DNA of 64,000 nucleotides from Bacillota bacterium (GCA_023511485.1 JAIMBH010000004.1:1-64000), one strand, 5' to 3'. Shown: positions 53,669 to 64,000, counted from the stretch's first letter. Numbers and translations are program-made. Notes: generated from the letters alone by a model not told the origin.

Positions 53669-54479
53669 AACCGTATTGCTCAAGAGAAACAGGCTCGATG
53701 TTGCTTTTGCCCCAATATATATCGCGCGCATCAAACACAGGACCATCTTTACAGGCCAACTTATAGCCAGTTTTCGTAATACATGTGCATCCAAGGCATA
53801 CACCTATGCCGCAGGCCATCTTGGTTTCGATCGAGACCTGGCAATCAACACCAAATTCGTCTGCTGTCTCTGACACCTTCTGCAACATTCTCTCAGGCCC
53901 GCACGCATAAATAATTTGCGGTCGCAATTGGTGAATAGTACGATTCAAAAGGGATACCACCGTGCCATCATGTCCAAAGCTCCCATCTTCTGTGGCTGCA
54001 TATGTCTTCTTTGCCAGCCGTTTAAAATCTATATAACGCAGCAACCCCGCTTTATTCTGTGCACCAAGCATAGCATGGAATAAAATGTGTTTTTCTGTAA
54101 GCTCCTCAGCAAGGAAAAGAAGTGGGGCTACGCCAAGACCGCCCGCAAGAAGCAGCGCCGATTTAATACCTTCTGAATACTTAAAGCTACTGCCAAGTGG
54201 TCCGATTACATCCAGACTATCATGTATCTTAACCTTGGAAAGAGCCTCTGTACCCCTTCCCTTAACCTGAAAAAGTATTTCGAAAGCGCGCCCCGGAACG
54301 ACGCGGTGAATACTAAAGGGTCTTCTAAGTATAAAACTATCGTTTGGTTCACCGCAAAGAACATGGACAAATTGGCCCGGTTTTGCTTGCTTTGATATCT
54401 CGGGTGAGATCAACGTAATATTGAAGACACCGGGTATAATTTCTTCTTTTGCTATGACGTCTGCCTTAACCTGAAACAT
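53637..54479 (-). CDS. pyrK: dihydroorotate dehydrogenase electron-transfer subunit
   Basis: The 280-residue protein has an FAD-binding ferredoxin-reductase fold (FVHVLCGEPNDSFILRRPFS, split as FVHVLCG and FILRRPFSI), a NAD-binding segment (SALLLAGGLGVAPLLFLAEE, written as ALLLAGGLGVAPLL) and a C-terminal [2Fe-2S] cluster region CGIGVCLGCTC plus a later C. It passes electrons from PyrD to NAD. ATG 54479 follows AAGGAAG; a longer reading to 54557 lacks a ribosome site and is rejected. Confidence 0.94.
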   Translation of the reverse strand: MFQVKADVIAKEEIIPGVFNITLISPEISKQAKPGQFVHVLCGEPNDSFILRRPFSIHRVVPGRAFEILFQVKGRGTEALSKVKIHDSLDVIGPLGSSFKYSEGIKSALLLAGGLGVAPLLFLAEELTEKHILFHAMLGAQNKAGLLRYIDFKRLAKKTYAATEDGSFGHDGTVVSLLNRTIHQLRPQIIYACGPERMLQKVSETADEFGVDCQVSIETKMACGIGVCLGCTCITKTGYKLACKDGPVFDARDIYWGKSNIEPVSLEQYGYETEEIANSD

Positions 54480-54566
54480 AATCTTCCTTTTAGAGTCTAG
54501 AGGCTTGAGGATTCTGTGTCCTGAGATATGGACCAGGCAAAGCCCCCTTAACTTCAATCACGTTTA

Positions 54567-54612
54567 TTATAAATCTTGGTTGTACTTAGTTATAAATCTT
54601 GGTTGTACTTAG
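54567..54612. repeat. 23-bp tandem duplication
   Basis: A 23-bp unit beginning TTATAAATCTTGGTTG occurs twice back to back (54567-54589 and 54590-54612) between carB and pyrK. Confidence 0.9.
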
Positions 54613-54646
54613 CAACTCTGAGTTTTATAAATATTTCAAGATACGG

Positions 54647-57600
54647 TTATTCCATGCTCATACTGATCTCTGAATCCAAAATATTTTCCTTTGGCTCCTG
54701 GTCCCTGGGCCCAGGACCCTTGGCATGATAGTCTTGTATTGCTTTGACATCTAGTTCCCCGCCTATCAAAGCTTCTATTCCCTGGACAACAGCAGTTGCA
54801 GCCGCTAAGGTCGTGACGCAGGGGACGCCGTATACAGATGCAGTCGTCCTAATCTCATATCCGTCAATCCTAGTGCCTCTGCCCCAGGGTGTGTTGATTA
54901 CCAGGTCGATATCCCGGTTCTTAATAAGATCAATAACGTTTGGCCTGCCCTCCTGGACTTTCTTAAGCGCGATTGCATCGACGCCGTTTCTGCTTAGCAT
55001 TGTCGCCGTGCCTTTTGTTGCGTATATTTTAAACCCAAGTTCATGAAGCCTCTTGGCCGGGAAAATAATCGCCCTCTTGTCGCTATTTCGAACACTGATA
55101 AACACGTTACCTTTCTTTGGAAGCTTAAGGCCTGCGCTTATTTGGGACTTGGCAAATGCCTTACCAAAAGCCGTATCGATGCCCATAACCTCACCGGTAG
55201 ATTTCATCTCTGGACCAAGCACCGTATCAACCTCAGGAAACCGACCAAACGGCAGAACGGCCTCTTTTATTGACACGTGTTCAACAGGCGGAATTTCAAG
55301 GACGCCGATCTCTTTTAGGGTTTTACCCGCCATTACTTTGGCCGCAATTTTGGCAAGCGGTACGCCTACCGACTTACTGACAAACGGCACCGTCCTTGAT
55401 GCGCGCGGATTTACCTCTAAGACGTATACGGTCTGCCCTTGAACCGCATACTGTATATTAAGAAGCCCGCGCACGTTTAGTTCTTTCGCCAGCTGGATCG
55501 TGTATTCCTTTATTTGGTTGATAATATCATCATTCAGAGTGTAGGGAGGTATTACGCAGGCGGAATCACCCGAGTGCACGCCCGCCTCCTCAATATGCTC
55601 CATAATGCCGCCGATCAAAACATCCTCGCCATCACATATCGCGTCTACATCGACCTCAATAGCTCCCTCAAGAAACTTGTCGATCAAGATTGGGTGGTCG
55701 GGTGATGCTTTTACCGCTTGTATTATATACGACTCAAGCCTCTCCTCAGAGTAAACTATCTCCATTGCCCGTCCGCCAAGGACATAAGACGGCCTTACAA
55801 GAACAGGAAAGCCGATCCTTCGGGCAACTTCAAGTGCTTCCTCATATGAAGTGGCCGTGCCGTTTGGCGGCTGATTTATGTTGAGTTTTCTGAGTAAGAC
55901 CTCAAATCTCTTTCTATCCTCAGCAAGGTCAATGCTATCAGGAGATGTTCCGATGATAGGAACACCAGCCTTGCCAAGAGCCGTTGCAAGTTTCAGGGGA
56001 GTCTGACCTCCAAATTGGACGATCACGCCCTTTGGGTTCTCTCGCTCGACAATATTCATAACATCTTCAAAGGTGAGTGGTTCAAAGTAGAGCCGGTCGG
56101 ATGTATCATAGTCGGTTGAGACGGTCTCCGGATTGCAATTGACCATAATCGTCTCAAAGCCCTCTTCTTTTAGCGCAAACGAGGCGTGGACACAGCAGTA
56201 GTCAAACTCAATCCCCTGCCCAATCCGGTTTGGGCCACTGCCAAGTATTATGATCTTTGGTTTATCGGATTCCTTTACCTCACATTCTAATTCATAAGTC
56301 GAGTAATAATAGGGAGTGTAGGCTTCAAACTCAGCACCGCAGGTATCAACCGTTTTAAAGGTTGCAACAATTCCAGCATCTTTTCGCTTGTTGCGAACCT
56401 CAAGCTCGGTCGAGCCAGTAAGATAGGCTATCTGACGATCAGAAAAACCATTTCTTTTCGCTTCACGCAGAATCTCGTTAGGCATCTCAGTTAATTTGAA
56501 CTGAGCTATTTCCTTTTCCACCTCGATGATCTGGCGAATTTGATCGATAAACCAGGGGTCAATTTTGGAAAGTTCGTGTATTTTTTCAACACTCATTCCA
56601 TGCTGAAGTGCAAACTTCATATAAAAAATCCTGTCCTGATTTGGAATAGCCAATTTATTATTCACTTCGTCGGGGTTTATATCGTCTTTCCCGTCGGCCC
56701 CCAACCCGTAACGATCCTGCTCAAGTGAGCGTATTGCTTTCTGGAGAGACTCTTTAAAAGTGCGTCCTATCGCCATGACCTCACCGACGGATTTCATCTT
56801 CGTTGTAAGCGTCTGGTCGGTCTCAGGGAATTTTTCAAATGCCCAGCGTGGAAACTTCGTAACCACATAGTCGATAGTCGGCTCAAAAGATGCCGGGGTC
56901 TCTTTGGTGATATCGTTTGCAATTTCATCCAGAGTGTATCCTACAGCAAGCTTTGCCGCCATTTTGGCGATAGGAAAGCCGGTAGCCTTTGAAGCCAGGG
57001 CCGAGCTTCGGCTTACTCTCGGGTTCATCTCGATTACTACTATGCGCCCGTCCTCCGGGTTTATAGCAAACTGGATATTAGACCCACCGGTCTCAACACC
57101 TATCTCGCGCATAATATCTATTGAGGCATCCCGAAGCTTTTGATACTCAACATCGGTTAGGGTCTGCGCTGGGGCAACTGTAATAGAATCGCCCGTATGA
57201 ATTCCCATCGGATCAAAGTTTTCTATCGAGCAGATAATTACTACGTTGTCATTGAGATCGCGCATTACCTCTAGCTCATATTCTTTCCAGCCTATAACGG
57301 ACTCCTCGATCAACACCTCAGAGACAGGGCTCAACATAAGCCCGTTTGAAACGATGCTTATGTATTCTTCTTGATTAAAAGCTATGCCGCCGCCAGTTCC
57401 ACCTAGAGTAAAACTGGGCCGAATAACAAGAGGAAAGCCAATCTCATCGGCTAGGGTCAATGCATCGTTTAGGTTATAAGCAAAACCGCTTTTTGGAACT
57501 TCAAGACCTATTTTTTCCATAGCGGCTTTAAACTCGCTTCTGTCTTCAGCCTTCCTGATGGCGCGAAGTTTGGCACCAATGAGCTCGACTCCATATTTAT

Positions 57601-57925
57601 CGAGCACCCCGCTTTCGGCCAGTGTCACTGCGGTGTTCAGGCCTGTCTGCCCCCCAAGAGTCGGCAGAAGCGCCTGAGGCCTTTCTTTTTTAATGATCTT
57701 CTCAACCACCTCAGGGGTTATTGGCTCGATGTAGGTGCGATCGGCAAACTCCGGATCGGTCATGATTGTTGCCGGGTTACTGTTTACCAGGACAACCACA
57801 TAGCCATCGTCTTTAAGCACCTTGCACGCCTGCGTACCGGAGTAGTCAAACTCACAGGCCTGGCCGATAATTATAGGCCCTGAGCCGATTATCAAGATTT
57901 TTTGAATATCACTTCTTCTTGGCAT
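54647..57925 (-). CDS. carB: carbamoyl-phosphate synthase, large subunit
   Basis: The 1092-residue protein has two ATP-grasp halves (about 1-400 and 550-935), an oligomerisation domain and a C-terminal MGS-like allosteric domain (about 936-1070). Typical blocks are [26 protein letters not shown], and in the second half [17 protein letters not shown]. It makes carbamoyl phosphate for pyrimidines and arginine. The tail after about residue 1070 ([14 protein letters not shown]...) is encoded by a dispersed repeat and is not expected in the family. Confidence 0.97.
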   Translation of the reverse strand: MPRRSDIQKILIIGSGPIIIGQACEFDYSGTQACKVLKDDGYVVVLVNSNPATIMTDPEFADRTYIEPITPEVVEKIIKKERPQALLPTLGGQTGLNTAVTLAESGVLDKYGVELIGAKLRAIRKAEDRSEFKAAMEKIGLEVPKSGFAYNLNDALTLADEIGFPLVIRPSFTLGGTGGGIAFNQEEYISIVSNGLMLSPVSEVLIEESVIGWKEYELEVMRDLNDNVVIICSIENFDPMGIHTGDSITVAPAQTLTDVEYQKLRDASIDIMREIGVETGGSNIQFAINPEDGRIVVIEMNPRVSRSSALASKATGFPIAKMAAKLAVGYTLDEIANDITKETPASFEPTIDYVVTKFPRWAFEKFPETDQTLTTKMKSVGEVMAIGRTFKESLQKAIRSLEQDRYGLGADGKDDINPDEVNNKLAIPNQDRIFYMKFALQHGMSVEKIHELSKIDPWFIDQIRQIIEVEKEIAQFKLTEMPNEILREAKRNGFSDRQIAYLTGSTELEVRNKRKDAGIVATFKTVDTCGAEFEAYTPYYYSTYELECEVKESDKPKIIILGSGPNRIGQGIEFDYCCVHASFALKEEGFETIMVNCNPETVSTDYDTSDRLYFEPLTFEDVMNIVERENPKGVIVQFGGQTPLKLATALGKAGVPIIGTSPDSIDLAEDRKRFEVLLRKLNINQPPNGTATSYEEALEVARRIGFPVLVRPSYVLGGRAMEIVYSEERLESYIIQAVKASPDHPILIDKFLEGAIEVDVDAICDGEDVLIGGIMEHIEEAGVHSGDSACVIPPYTLNDDIINQIKEYTIQLAKELNVRGLLNIQYAVQGQTVYVLEVNPRASRTVPFVSKSVGVPLAKIAAKVMAGKTLKEIGVLEIPPVEHVSIKEAVLPFGRFPEVDTVLGPEMKSTGEVMGIDTAFGKAFAKSQISAGLKLPKKGNVFISVRNSDKRAIIFPAKRLHELGFKIYATKGTATMLSRNGVDAIALKKVQEGRPNVIDLIKNRDIDLVINTPWGRGTRIDGYEIRTTASVYGVPCVTTLAAATAVVQGIEALIGGELDVKAIQDYHAKGPGPRDQEPKENILDSEISMSME
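54693..54723. repeat. GGGTCC-type dispersed repeat inside the carB 3' end
   Basis: GGCTCCTGGTCCCTGGGCCC then AGGACCCTTGG. It encodes the Gly/Pro-rich tail of CarB. Confidence 0.7.
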
Positions 57926-57956
57926 ATCTCGTCGCTCGTTCCTCGCTCCTCATAGA

Positions 57957-58044
57957 GTTCGGGTCCGGTGTCCGGAAACCAGGTAGGTAAGAATTTAATT
58001 TATATTATTCAATAAATCCTGGTCCCTGGCCGCTGGCCCCTGCT
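57957..58044. repeat. two GGGTCC-type dispersed repeats between carA and carB
   Basis: GTTCGGGTCCGGTGTCCGGA (57957) and CCTGGTCCCTGGCCGCTGGC then CCCTGC (58019-58044) fill much of the 122-bp gap between the two subunit genes. Confidence 0.6.
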
Positions 58045-58047
58045 TCC

Positions 58048-59211
58048 TTACCCTTCCATCATTTCAACAAACTGGTCAAACAAATATCTTGCGTCGTGCG
58101 GACCAGGCGCCGCCTCTGGGTGATACTGAACTGAAAAAGCTGGTACCTCCAAGCAGCGCAGCCCTTCAACTGTGCCATCGTTTAAGTTTATATGTGTTAA
58201 TTCGATCTTGCCAAAGTCGCTCTTTCCGCTCCAGCCACCCAATGGGATGGTTTGACCTACTCGCCAAGGCCGCTCTGAAACGTCAAAAGATGAGGGGTTG
58301 ACCGCAAAGCCGTGGTTTTGGCTTGTTATTTCGACTTTCCCCGTCAGCAAGTTTTTAACCGGCTGGTTCCCACCGCGATGGCCAAACTTCAACTTATAAG
58401 TCTCGCCACCGATTGCAAGAGAAAGAAGCTGGTGGCCAAGACAAATGCCAAAGATCGGCTTTTTACCCAGTAAATCGCGGGTGGTTTTAATCGCGTAAGT
58501 CACCGCTGCTGGGTCACCAGGGCCGTTTGATAAAAAGACGCCGTCAGGGTTCATTGCCATGACTTCTTCTGCAGAGGTCGTAGCAGGTACTACTTTTATT
58601 TCACAGCCGACACTTGCAAGGCAACGCAGGATATTTAGCTTTACTCCAAAATCAAAGGCAACTACCTTATATCTACTCTTGCCGTTGCTTTTCCACATAT
58701 AGGGCTCGCCGGTAGTCACGCCTTTTACCAAATCCAGACCGACTATAGATGGTATATTGCGAGCCTTCTCGACGACCGCAGCTTCGCTATCGCCGCCGAT
58801 CGAAATTACACCTCTCATTGCACCCATGCTTCGGATATGCTTGGTAAGAGCCCTGGTATCGACTCCCTCGATACCAACAATTCCGTGCTCGGCAAGGAAA
58901 TCCTGCAGTGACCCATCTGAGCGCCAGTTACTGTAAATCGCTGAGACTTCGCGCACAATAAAGCCTTCAACAAATGGTTTTCTGGATTCAAAATCCTCAC
59001 TATTTACACCATAGTTTCCAATAAGAGGATAGGTCATGGTAACAACCTGGCCAGCATAGGATGGATCGGTTAATATCTCCTGGTAGCCGGTCATACTGGT
59101 ATTAAAAACAACCTCGCCGCGTGCTTCACCTTCGGCTCCAAAACCATACCCGTAAAACACTTTTCCATCTTCAAGTGCCAGAATCGCTTTCTTTTTATGC
59201 AGTATACCCAT
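58048..59211 (-). CDS. carA: carbamoyl-phosphate synthase, small (glutaminase) subunit
   Basis: The 387-residue protein has the CarA N-terminal domain (about 5-150) and a class I glutamine amidotransferase domain. The nucleophile is the cysteine in [16 protein letters not shown], and the His/Glu pair is in [12 protein letters not shown]. It supplies ammonia to CarB. It lies 34 bp after pyrC. Confidence 0.97.
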   Translation of the reverse strand: MGILHKKKAILALEDGKVFYGYGFGAEGEARGEVVFNTSMTGYQEILTDPSYAGQVVTMTYPLIGNYGVNSEDFESRKPFVEGFIVREVSAIYSNWRSDGSLQDFLAEHGIVGIEGVDTRALTKHIRSMGAMRGVISIGGDSEAAVVEKARNIPSIVGLDLVKGVTTGEPYMWKSNGKSRYKVVAFDFGVKLNILRCLASVGCEIKVVPATTSAEEVMAMNPDGVFLSNGPGDPAAVTYAIKTTRDLLGKKPIFGICLGHQLLSLAIGGETYKLKFGHRGGNQPVKNLLTGKVEITSQNHGFAVNPSSFDVSERPWRVGQTIPLGGWSGKSDFGKIELTHINLNDGTVEGLRCLEVPAFSVQYHPEAAPGPHDARYLFDQFVEMMEG

Positions 59212-59225
59212 TGCTCTCCCTCTTA

Positions 59226-59302
59226 AGCTTCTAGCTCTGAGCTGCTAGCTCCTAGCAGGAATTACTTTACCCTTTGCCCTGAACCCAGAACCCAGGACCC
59301 TA
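59226..59302. repeat. AGCT-type plus GGGTCC-type repeats at the pyrC 3' end
   Basis: TTCTAGCTCTGAGCTGCTAG then CTCCTAGCAGG (59228-59259), and GCCCTGAACCCAGAACCCAG then GACCCTATC (59276-59304). Together they encode the last 15 or so residues of PyrC and the gap to carA. Confidence 0.65.
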
Positions 59303-60588
59303 TCTCTAATAACTGGATCGCCCGCACTGAATACATCCGTTACAACACCTTTTAGCTTCCATCCGCCGTAGGGAGTGTTAACACTTTTTGACTCAAGCTT
59401 AGTAGGATCAACCTCAAGTTCAGCGTTAAGGTCAACTATTACCAGGTCAGCTATATCGCCTACGCCTATGCTACCCTTTGGAATCCCAAGTATCTTTGCC
59501 GGGTTGACACTCATTCTCGCTATAGCTTCGCTTAAACTTATTACATCCGCTTCAACAATCTCAGTTAGAATAAGGCCCAGTGTCGTCTCAAGACCTATCA
59601 TACCAAACGGCGCGTAGTCAAACTCCATCTCCTTCTCATGGCGGGCGTGCGGTGCATGGTCGCTAGCTATAACATCAATCACACCATCTTTTAAACCTTG
59701 ACGAAGCGCCTCGAGATCTTCTTTTGTGCGAAGCGGAGGGTTTACCTTAAGGTTGGTGTCGTAATCTTTCAAATTTTCATCGGTTAAAATGAGGTGATGC
59801 GGCGTAACTTCGCATGTCACCCTAACTCCCCGCTCTTTTGCCCTTCTTACAAGATCAAGACTTCCTGCGGTGCTTAAATGCGCTATGTGAAGCCTACCAC
59901 CAGTAAGCTCGGCTAAGATAATATCACGAGCGACAATGATTTCTTCAGCCGCTGCGGGTATGCCTTTTAAGCCAAGGACAGTTGACCAATAGCCTTCGTG
60001 GATCTGCCCACCGCAGGCCAGATTAGCCTCTTCGGCATGTGATATCACTGGTTTATCCCACATCTTTGTATATTCAAGGGCCCGCCTCATCAGCTGAGCA
60101 TTCATTACACATTTACCGTCGTCGGAAAAAGCCACAGCACCAGCTTTTATAAGGTCACCCATCTCGGAGAGACGCTCACCCTCAAGTCCTTGCGTGATCG
60201 CACCGATCGGGTAGACATTTCCAAAGCCTACATCTGCCGCCTGGCGTTTTATATATTCAACAACTGAAGACGAATCGATCACTGGGTCGGTATTTGGCAT
60301 GCACGCTACGCTTGTGAATCCACCGCGTGCCGCCGCCCTCAGGCCGCTTTCAACAGTCTCTTCATCGGTTCGTCCTGGGTCACGCAAGTGTACATGCATA
60401 TCTACCAAGCCAGGAATTACTATTTTGCCGGAGACATCGATTTCCTCTGCGCCTGCCGCAGTTCTTTTGCTTGCCAGATCTTTACTGATGGCAACTACGC
60501 GACCGTTTTCTATTAAGATATCAAGTTGTGCATCCACATTGTTTGCAGGGTCGACAACATGGCCGCCTCTTATTAAAAACTTACTCAT
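59245..60588 (-). CDS. pyrC: dihydroorotase
   Basis: The 447-residue amidohydrolase closes carbamoyl aspartate to dihydroorotate. The metal site motif is [10 protein letters not shown] and the C-terminal [12 protein letters not shown] supplies further ligands; the histidines in ISHAEE and IAHLST complete the set. ATG 60588 overlaps the pyrB stop by 8 bp (ATGAGTAA), so translation is coupled; GTG codons further upstream are less likely. The last residues ([17 protein letters not shown]) are encoded by dispersed repeats. Confidence 0.96.
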   Translation of the reverse strand: MSKFLIRGGHVVDPANNVDAQLDILIENGRVVAISKDLASKRTAAGAEEIDVSGKIVIPGLVDMHVHLRDPGRTDEETVESGLRAAARGGFTSVACMPNTDPVIDSSSVVEYIKRQAADVGFGNVYPIGAITQGLEGERLSEMGDLIKAGAVAFSDDGKCVMNAQLMRRALEYTKMWDKPVISHAEEANLACGGQIHEGYWSTVLGLKGIPAAAEEIIVARDIILAELTGGRLHIAHLSTAGSLDLVRRAKERGVRVTCEVTPHHLILTDENLKDYDTNLKVNPPLRTKEDLEALRQGLKDGVIDVIASDHAPHARHEKEMEFDYAPFGMIGLETTLGLILTEIVEADVISLSEAIARMSVNPAKILGIPKGSIGVGDIADLVIVDLNAELEVDPTKLESKSVNTPYGGWKLKGVVTDVFSAGDPVIRDRVLGSGFRAKGKVIPARS

Positions 60589-61513
60589 CGCCTCTAGCAC
60601 CACCTAAGAGCAGGTACAATACTGCCATTCGAACTGCCACTCCATTTGTCACCTGGGTTGTTATGACCGCCTGCGGCATGTCGGCTATCTCAGGTGCAAT
60701 TTCAACGCCTCTGTTCATTGGGCCAGGATGCATAAGGATCAAATCTGGCTTTGTCATCTGCAGGCGTTTCTTGTTTATTCCAAAAAGGGCCGCATACTCG
60801 CGGAGCGAGGGAAAAAGCGGCTCCCCTTGTCTCTCAAGCTGTATCCTCAACAGATATAAGACATCTATCTCGGGAAGCACCGTATCTATATCATAAGAGA
60901 CCCTAACACCCAGCAACTCGATATCCTTCGGCATAAGCGTTGGGGGACCGACCACGATAACCTCCGAGCCCATTTTCTTCAAAGCTAAGATGTTTGACCT
61001 AGCAACCCGACTGTGCAGGATATCTCCCACTATAGCTACTTTAAGCCCATTTAGCGTGCCGAACTCTTGTCTAATAGTAAACAGATCAAGGAGTGCCTGA
61101 GTCGGGTGCTCATGCGAACCATCCCCAGCATTCACCACACTGCAATCCATATATTTTGCAAGAAGCGCCGCCGAACCCGACGCAGCGTGCCTTATGACTA
61201 CTAAGTCGGCCGCCATCGCTTCGATAGTTTGTGCGGTATCTTTAATGCTCTCACCCTTAACGACTGCACTTGTGCTCTTCGAGATGTTGACTGTATCTGC
61301 ACTTAACCGCTTGGCAGCAAGCTCAAAAGATGTTCTTGTTCTCGTGCTTGGTTCAAAGAAAAGGGTAATAACTGTGCGCCCCCGCAAAGTCGGGACTTTC
61401 TTGATCGGCCGCTTTGATATTTCTTTGAACGATTCAGCCACATCAAGGATTAGCGCTATCTCTTCGCTCGTCAATTGCTCTATGCTTACTAAATCCTTAT
61501 GTCTTAATCCCAA
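60581..61513 (-). CDS. pyrB: aspartate carbamoyltransferase, catalytic subunit
   Basis: The 310-residue enzyme joins carbamoyl phosphate and aspartate. The carbamoyl-phosphate site is [15 protein letters not shown] and the [12 protein letters not shown] block is typical; RIQLER near residue 225 belongs to the aspartate loop. No pyrI regulatory subunit is present. The start is TTG. It lies 60 bp after pyrR. Confidence 0.97.
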   Translation of the reverse strand: MGLRHKDLVSIEQLTSEEIALILDVAESFKEISKRPIKKVPTLRGRTVITLFFEPSTRTRTSFELAAKRLSADTVNISKSTSAVVKGESIKDTAQTIEAMAADLVVIRHAASGSAALLAKYMDCSVVNAGDGSHEHPTQALLDLFTIRQEFGTLNGLKVAIVGDILHSRVARSNILALKKMGSEVIVVGPPTLMPKDIELLGVRVSYDIDTVLPEIDVLYLLRIQLERQGEPLFPSLREYAALFGINKKRLQMTKPDLILMHPGPMNRGVEIAPEIADMPQAVITTQVTNGVAVRMAVLYLLLGGARGDE

Positions 61514-61573
61514 TTTAGCAGTATCCCCTTATCAACTGAGATGCTGGCCCATTGGATAAACCAAAATGCGTAC

Positions 61574-62164
<591 letters not shown>

Positions 62165-62171
62165 TTAGCAC

Positions 62172-62206
62172 AAAAAAATACCTTCTCTGCAGGCTGCATG
62201 AAGGTA
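62172..62206 (-). terminator. pyr operon attenuator
   Basis: TACCTTC (62206-62200) pairs with GAAGGTA (62185-62179), enclosing a second short stem TGCAG/CTGCA. Seven T residues follow on the minus strand. It lies 23 bp before pyrR. Confidence 0.88.
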
Positions 62207-62244
62207 GGCACGTTAAAGAGTAATCTCGGGTATATTCACTTACC

Positions 62245-62269
62245 ATCCCTTACCAGCCTCGCAGGACTA
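62245..62269 (-). promoter_or_regulatory. PyrR-binding RNA element
   Basis: The minus strand reads AGTCCTGCGAGGCTGGTAAG followed by GGATGG. This matches the PyrR anti-antiterminator loop (AGTCC-N-G-N-GAGGCT...AAGG). It lies about 40 nt upstream of the attenuator. Confidence 0.88.
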
Positions 62270-62287
62270 GATTTAAAGGTCGCAATA

Positions 62288-62316
62288 ATAGTATCAAAAA
62301 GCCGGATTCTATGCAA
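62288..62316 (-). promoter_or_regulatory. promoter of the pyr operon
   Basis: TTGCAT (62316-62311), 17 nt, TACTAT (62293-62288). The -35 box lies in the loop of the terminator of the upstream gene, so the two signals are interlocked. Confidence 0.65.
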
Positions 62317-62329
62317 CCGGTTTTTGATA
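62292..62329. terminator. terminator downstream of the metallopeptidase gene
   Basis: TATCAAAAA(G)CCGG-loop-CCGGTTTTTGATA is a strong inverted repeat with T-rich arms. It ends the upstream minus-strand gene pair and overlaps the pyr promoter. Confidence 0.75.
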
Positions 62330-62367
62330 AGCAATTAATATCTATATAATTATCGGCAAAATCTCGC

Positions 62368-63279
62368 TTAAAGATAATCCTCATCCTCCATCTCGCGCAA
62401 TCGCTTGCGCTTACGAAACGGGACAATAATGGCGGTTAAGATTACTAAGCTGCTAAGCAGGTACCAGCCAATATCCCGAAGCTGCATAAGCCAGATGCTT
62501 TTAACCTCGCCGCTTGCAAAGCCCTTCCATTTGGCATTTAAATTATCCTGGCTTAAGCCCAAAACCTGCGTGAGGGCATCATTGAAATCTAATCCTTTCT
62601 GGAGTTTTTCTATTACCTCATAGAGCTTCGGCTCACCAAACTCATTTACAATGAAATCTATCACCATATATCCTTGTGCATAATCTTGCTTAGTTGCATT
62701 GTTATCTAAAGACTGGTTCTCATTCCCAACCAGATCTGGGATATCCCTCGCAAGCGCATACTTAGCTATTTCTGCAGCCTCTATCCCAGGTTTAGACTCA
62801 TAAATAGCAAGCCCCTCAATGAACCATATAGGAACTGTGTTTACCTTGGGTACGCTGCGCAAAAACATCATGTGACTTATCTCGTGCCTTAAAGTCGTGG
62901 TTGAGTTTCCAGCCCCGAGAAGGACTGCTATCATGTTTTGACAAGGTGAGGCATAACCTGCAGCATCCGGTGAAGGGCTTCCGCTTAAGAAGGCGGCTTG
63001 ATCGGTGTAAATATATAGGTTAATAATCTGGCTCTGGTTATACTTGTAGCGAGAAGCCATCTCAGTATAAATTCTCTCGGCAACATCGCCTATTTGTTCA
63101 ATATCCGCTCTTTTTGGTGCATAGATTAAAAAGTGTTGCGTACTAAGCGTTGCCCAATCACTTTGTAGGATGATGGCAAATACAAAAGAAGGGGTGAGCA
63201 TTGAAACAAGAATCGCCATAATTATGACTCTTGCCAATAAGCCTTTAGTGCTCATCACGTGCGATATCGCCTTTTGCAT
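62368..63279 (-). CDS. membrane-anchored peptidase MA-like metallopeptidase
   Basis: The 303-residue protein has a signal-anchor helix (about 14-36), an extracytoplasmic gluzincin-like domain with H132-E-I-S-H136 and the third ligand E155 in WFIEGLA, and a C-terminal TM helix (about 270-288) followed by a basic RKRKRLRE tail. It is therefore a two-pass membrane protease with its active site outside. The substrate is unknown. Its ATG directly abuts the TAG of the lipoprotein gene (TAGATG), so the two are translationally coupled and probably work together. Confidence 0.82.
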   Translation of the reverse strand: MQKAISHVMSTKGLLARVIIMAILVSMLTPSFVFAIILQSDWATLSTQHFLIYAPKRADIEQIGDVAERIYTEMASRYKYNQSQIINLYIYTDQAAFLSGSPSPDAAGYASPCQNMIAVLLGAGNSTTTLRHEISHMMFLRSVPKVNTVPIWFIEGLAIYESKPGIEAAEIAKYALARDIPDLVGNENQSLDNNATKQDYAQGYMVIDFIVNEFGEPKLYEVIEKLQKGLDFNDALTQVLGLSQDNLNAKWKGFASGEVKSIWLMQLRDIGWYLLSSLVILTAIIVPFRKRKRLREMEDEDYL

Positions 63280-63840
63280 CTAGTCCATGTCCTTAACTAT
63301 CTCCAGAAGCTCATTGTTGGTAAGTGTGCTAACCATATGTCTATTGCCGTAATAAAACCCATCGTATATGGTATCAGGTTTCATCTCTAGGAAATTTGCC
63401 GGAATATAAAAGGTTACTGAATTTTGTAGGTCTTTGAAGAAGATAAACTTGGGCGGTTTATTATATGAAAACGTGACAACTGCGTACGCCTGATCTCTTA
63501 TCACGGCCATGTCCTTTTCGGATAAGAGGGAATCGCTCGCTGGGCTACCCACCCGCAGAATTATTCGCTCACCAGCGTCGCATACCTTGTCGTATATCTT
63601 ATCGCCTGGCTTAATAAGCCTCTGGGTGTGGTTGCAATATATCTCTATTTTTATTGGTCTTCCGTATATGGTAACACCGGCACTTCTCTTTGTGAGTTCC
63701 AGGTCTTGTTTTTTAGCCTCGGAAGTCACATCTCTATGCTGCAAAGCATTGGATGCTAACTGCTTTGCACAAGACGTCAAAAGAGTCAGAGCAACTACCA
63801 GAAGTACCATAATTTTATGCTTTTGTGCTTTTATCTTCAC
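63280..63840 (-). CDS. putative lipoprotein, partner of the metallopeptidase
   Basis: The 186-residue protein has a lipoprotein signal peptide (residues 1-25) with lipobox LLTSC. The mature part is soluble and has no motif I recognise; RIILRVGSPAS and FYIPANF lie in beta-rich segments. It is exported and anchored, and is encoded immediately before the HEISH peptidase with stop and start codons touching. It could be a substrate, inhibitor or chaperone of that enzyme; nothing in the sequence decides this. Confidence 0.7.
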   Translation of the reverse strand: MKIKAQKHKIMVLLVVALTLLTSCAKQLASNALQHRDVTSEAKKQDLELTKRSAGVTIYGRPIKIEIYCNHTQRLIKPGDKIYDKVCDAGERIILRVGSPASDSLLSEKDMAVIRDQAYAVVTFSYNKPPKFIFFKDLQNSVTFYIPANFLEMKPDTIYDGFYYGNRHMVSTLTNNELLEIVKDMD

Positions 63841-63919
63841 CAGCCTCCTTGACCCTCTCCAATTGGTTAGGTAAACTGGTCAGGTGTAACTTACCAATCA
63901 TTAACCTACAGGAGCAGAC

Positions 63920-64000
63920 GTGAGACTAAGCTATTCGGCGATTTCAACATACCAGAAATGCCCCCTCTCCTACAAATTTGCCTATATCGATAGGCTACCA
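63920..64000 (+). CDS. RecB/Cas4-family PD-(D/E)XK nuclease, 5' end only
   Basis: The 27 visible residues begin at GTG with AGGAG upstream and read RLSYSAISTYQKCPLSYKF then AYIDRLP. The pattern LSYSxxxTYxxCPLxYxF is the first conserved block of RecB-like exonucleases, whose cysteine can ligate an Fe-S cluster together with three C-terminal cysteines outside the window. The rest of the gene runs past the right edge. It is divergent from the lipoprotein gene. Confidence 0.75.
   Translation, partial: MRLSYSAISTYQKCPLSYKFAYIDRLP

Noticed and set aside
53669-53803. 45-residue N-terminal extension of the small basic protein
   Set aside because: It lies inside pyrK in another frame, is hydrophobic and unlike the basic core; the internal ATG at 53668 fits the conserved-looking part.

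Overview
The window looks like chromosomal DNA of a deep-branching, probably anaerobic member of the Actinobacteriota. The main evidence is a mihF gene (actinobacterial integration host factor) inside the order pyrR-pyrB-pyrC-carA-carB-pyrK-pyrD-pyrF / mihF-gmk-rpoZ / coaBC / metK / priA / def / fmt / rsmB / rpe / ribD-ribE-ribBA-ribH. This is essentially the order known from Mycobacterium and relatives. Rubrerythrin, a PyrK/PyrD-1B dihydroorotate dehydrogenase, an Rrf2 regulator with three clustered cysteines and the moderate base composition fit an anaerobe. The exact class is inference.

Region 1 (1-16,100) is an assortment: a candidate structured RNA with its own promoter at the left edge, MscS, a flippase-like membrane protein, a ferritin-like protein, a PilB/GspE ATPase co-oriented with an HD-GYP phosphodiesterase, two SpoIIE-type PP2C phosphatases, a STAS anti-sigma-antagonist, a KimA-type potassium transporter, tRNA-Glu, rubrerythrin and two tiny membrane proteins.

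Region 2 (16,260-31,460) is a compact chemosensory island. In transcription order on the minus strand it holds an MCP, a soluble MCP-like coiled-coil protein, a STAS protein, CheY, CheA, a second MCP, CheW, CheR and CheB. It is flanked by an HD-GYP protein whose N-terminal domain is split by a -1 frameshift at a U UUU UUA heptamer, and by a receptor in which the MCP output is replaced by a GAF-like domain. All three receptors carry an N-terminal CZB-type domain with identical His/Cys spacing. Sequences resembling sigma-28 promoters precede four transcription units here and also a distant Rossmann-GAF-GGDEF cyclase gene at 47,241. The two MCPs share a 666-bp stretch that reads as identical at nucleotide level. 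No flagellar gene is present, so the likely outputs are type IV pili and/or c-di-GMP.

Region 3 (31,590-51,240) is mainly housekeeping. It holds gltX followed by tRNA-Gln, an Rrf2 regulator, a cupin, the riboflavin operon behind an FMN riboswitch, rpe, rsmB (with an apparent 5' frameshift), fmt, def, priA, metK behind a SAM-I riboswitch, the GGDEF gene, coaBC, and mihF-gmk-rpoZ.

Region 4 (51,700-62,330) is the complete pyrimidine operon behind a PyrR-binding attenuator. The right edge carries a lipoprotein/metallopeptidase pair and the start of a RecB-family nuclease gene. From about 35 to 59.3 kb, short G/C-rich dispersed repeats sit between genes and have been incorporated into the C-termini of at least four housekeeping proteins.
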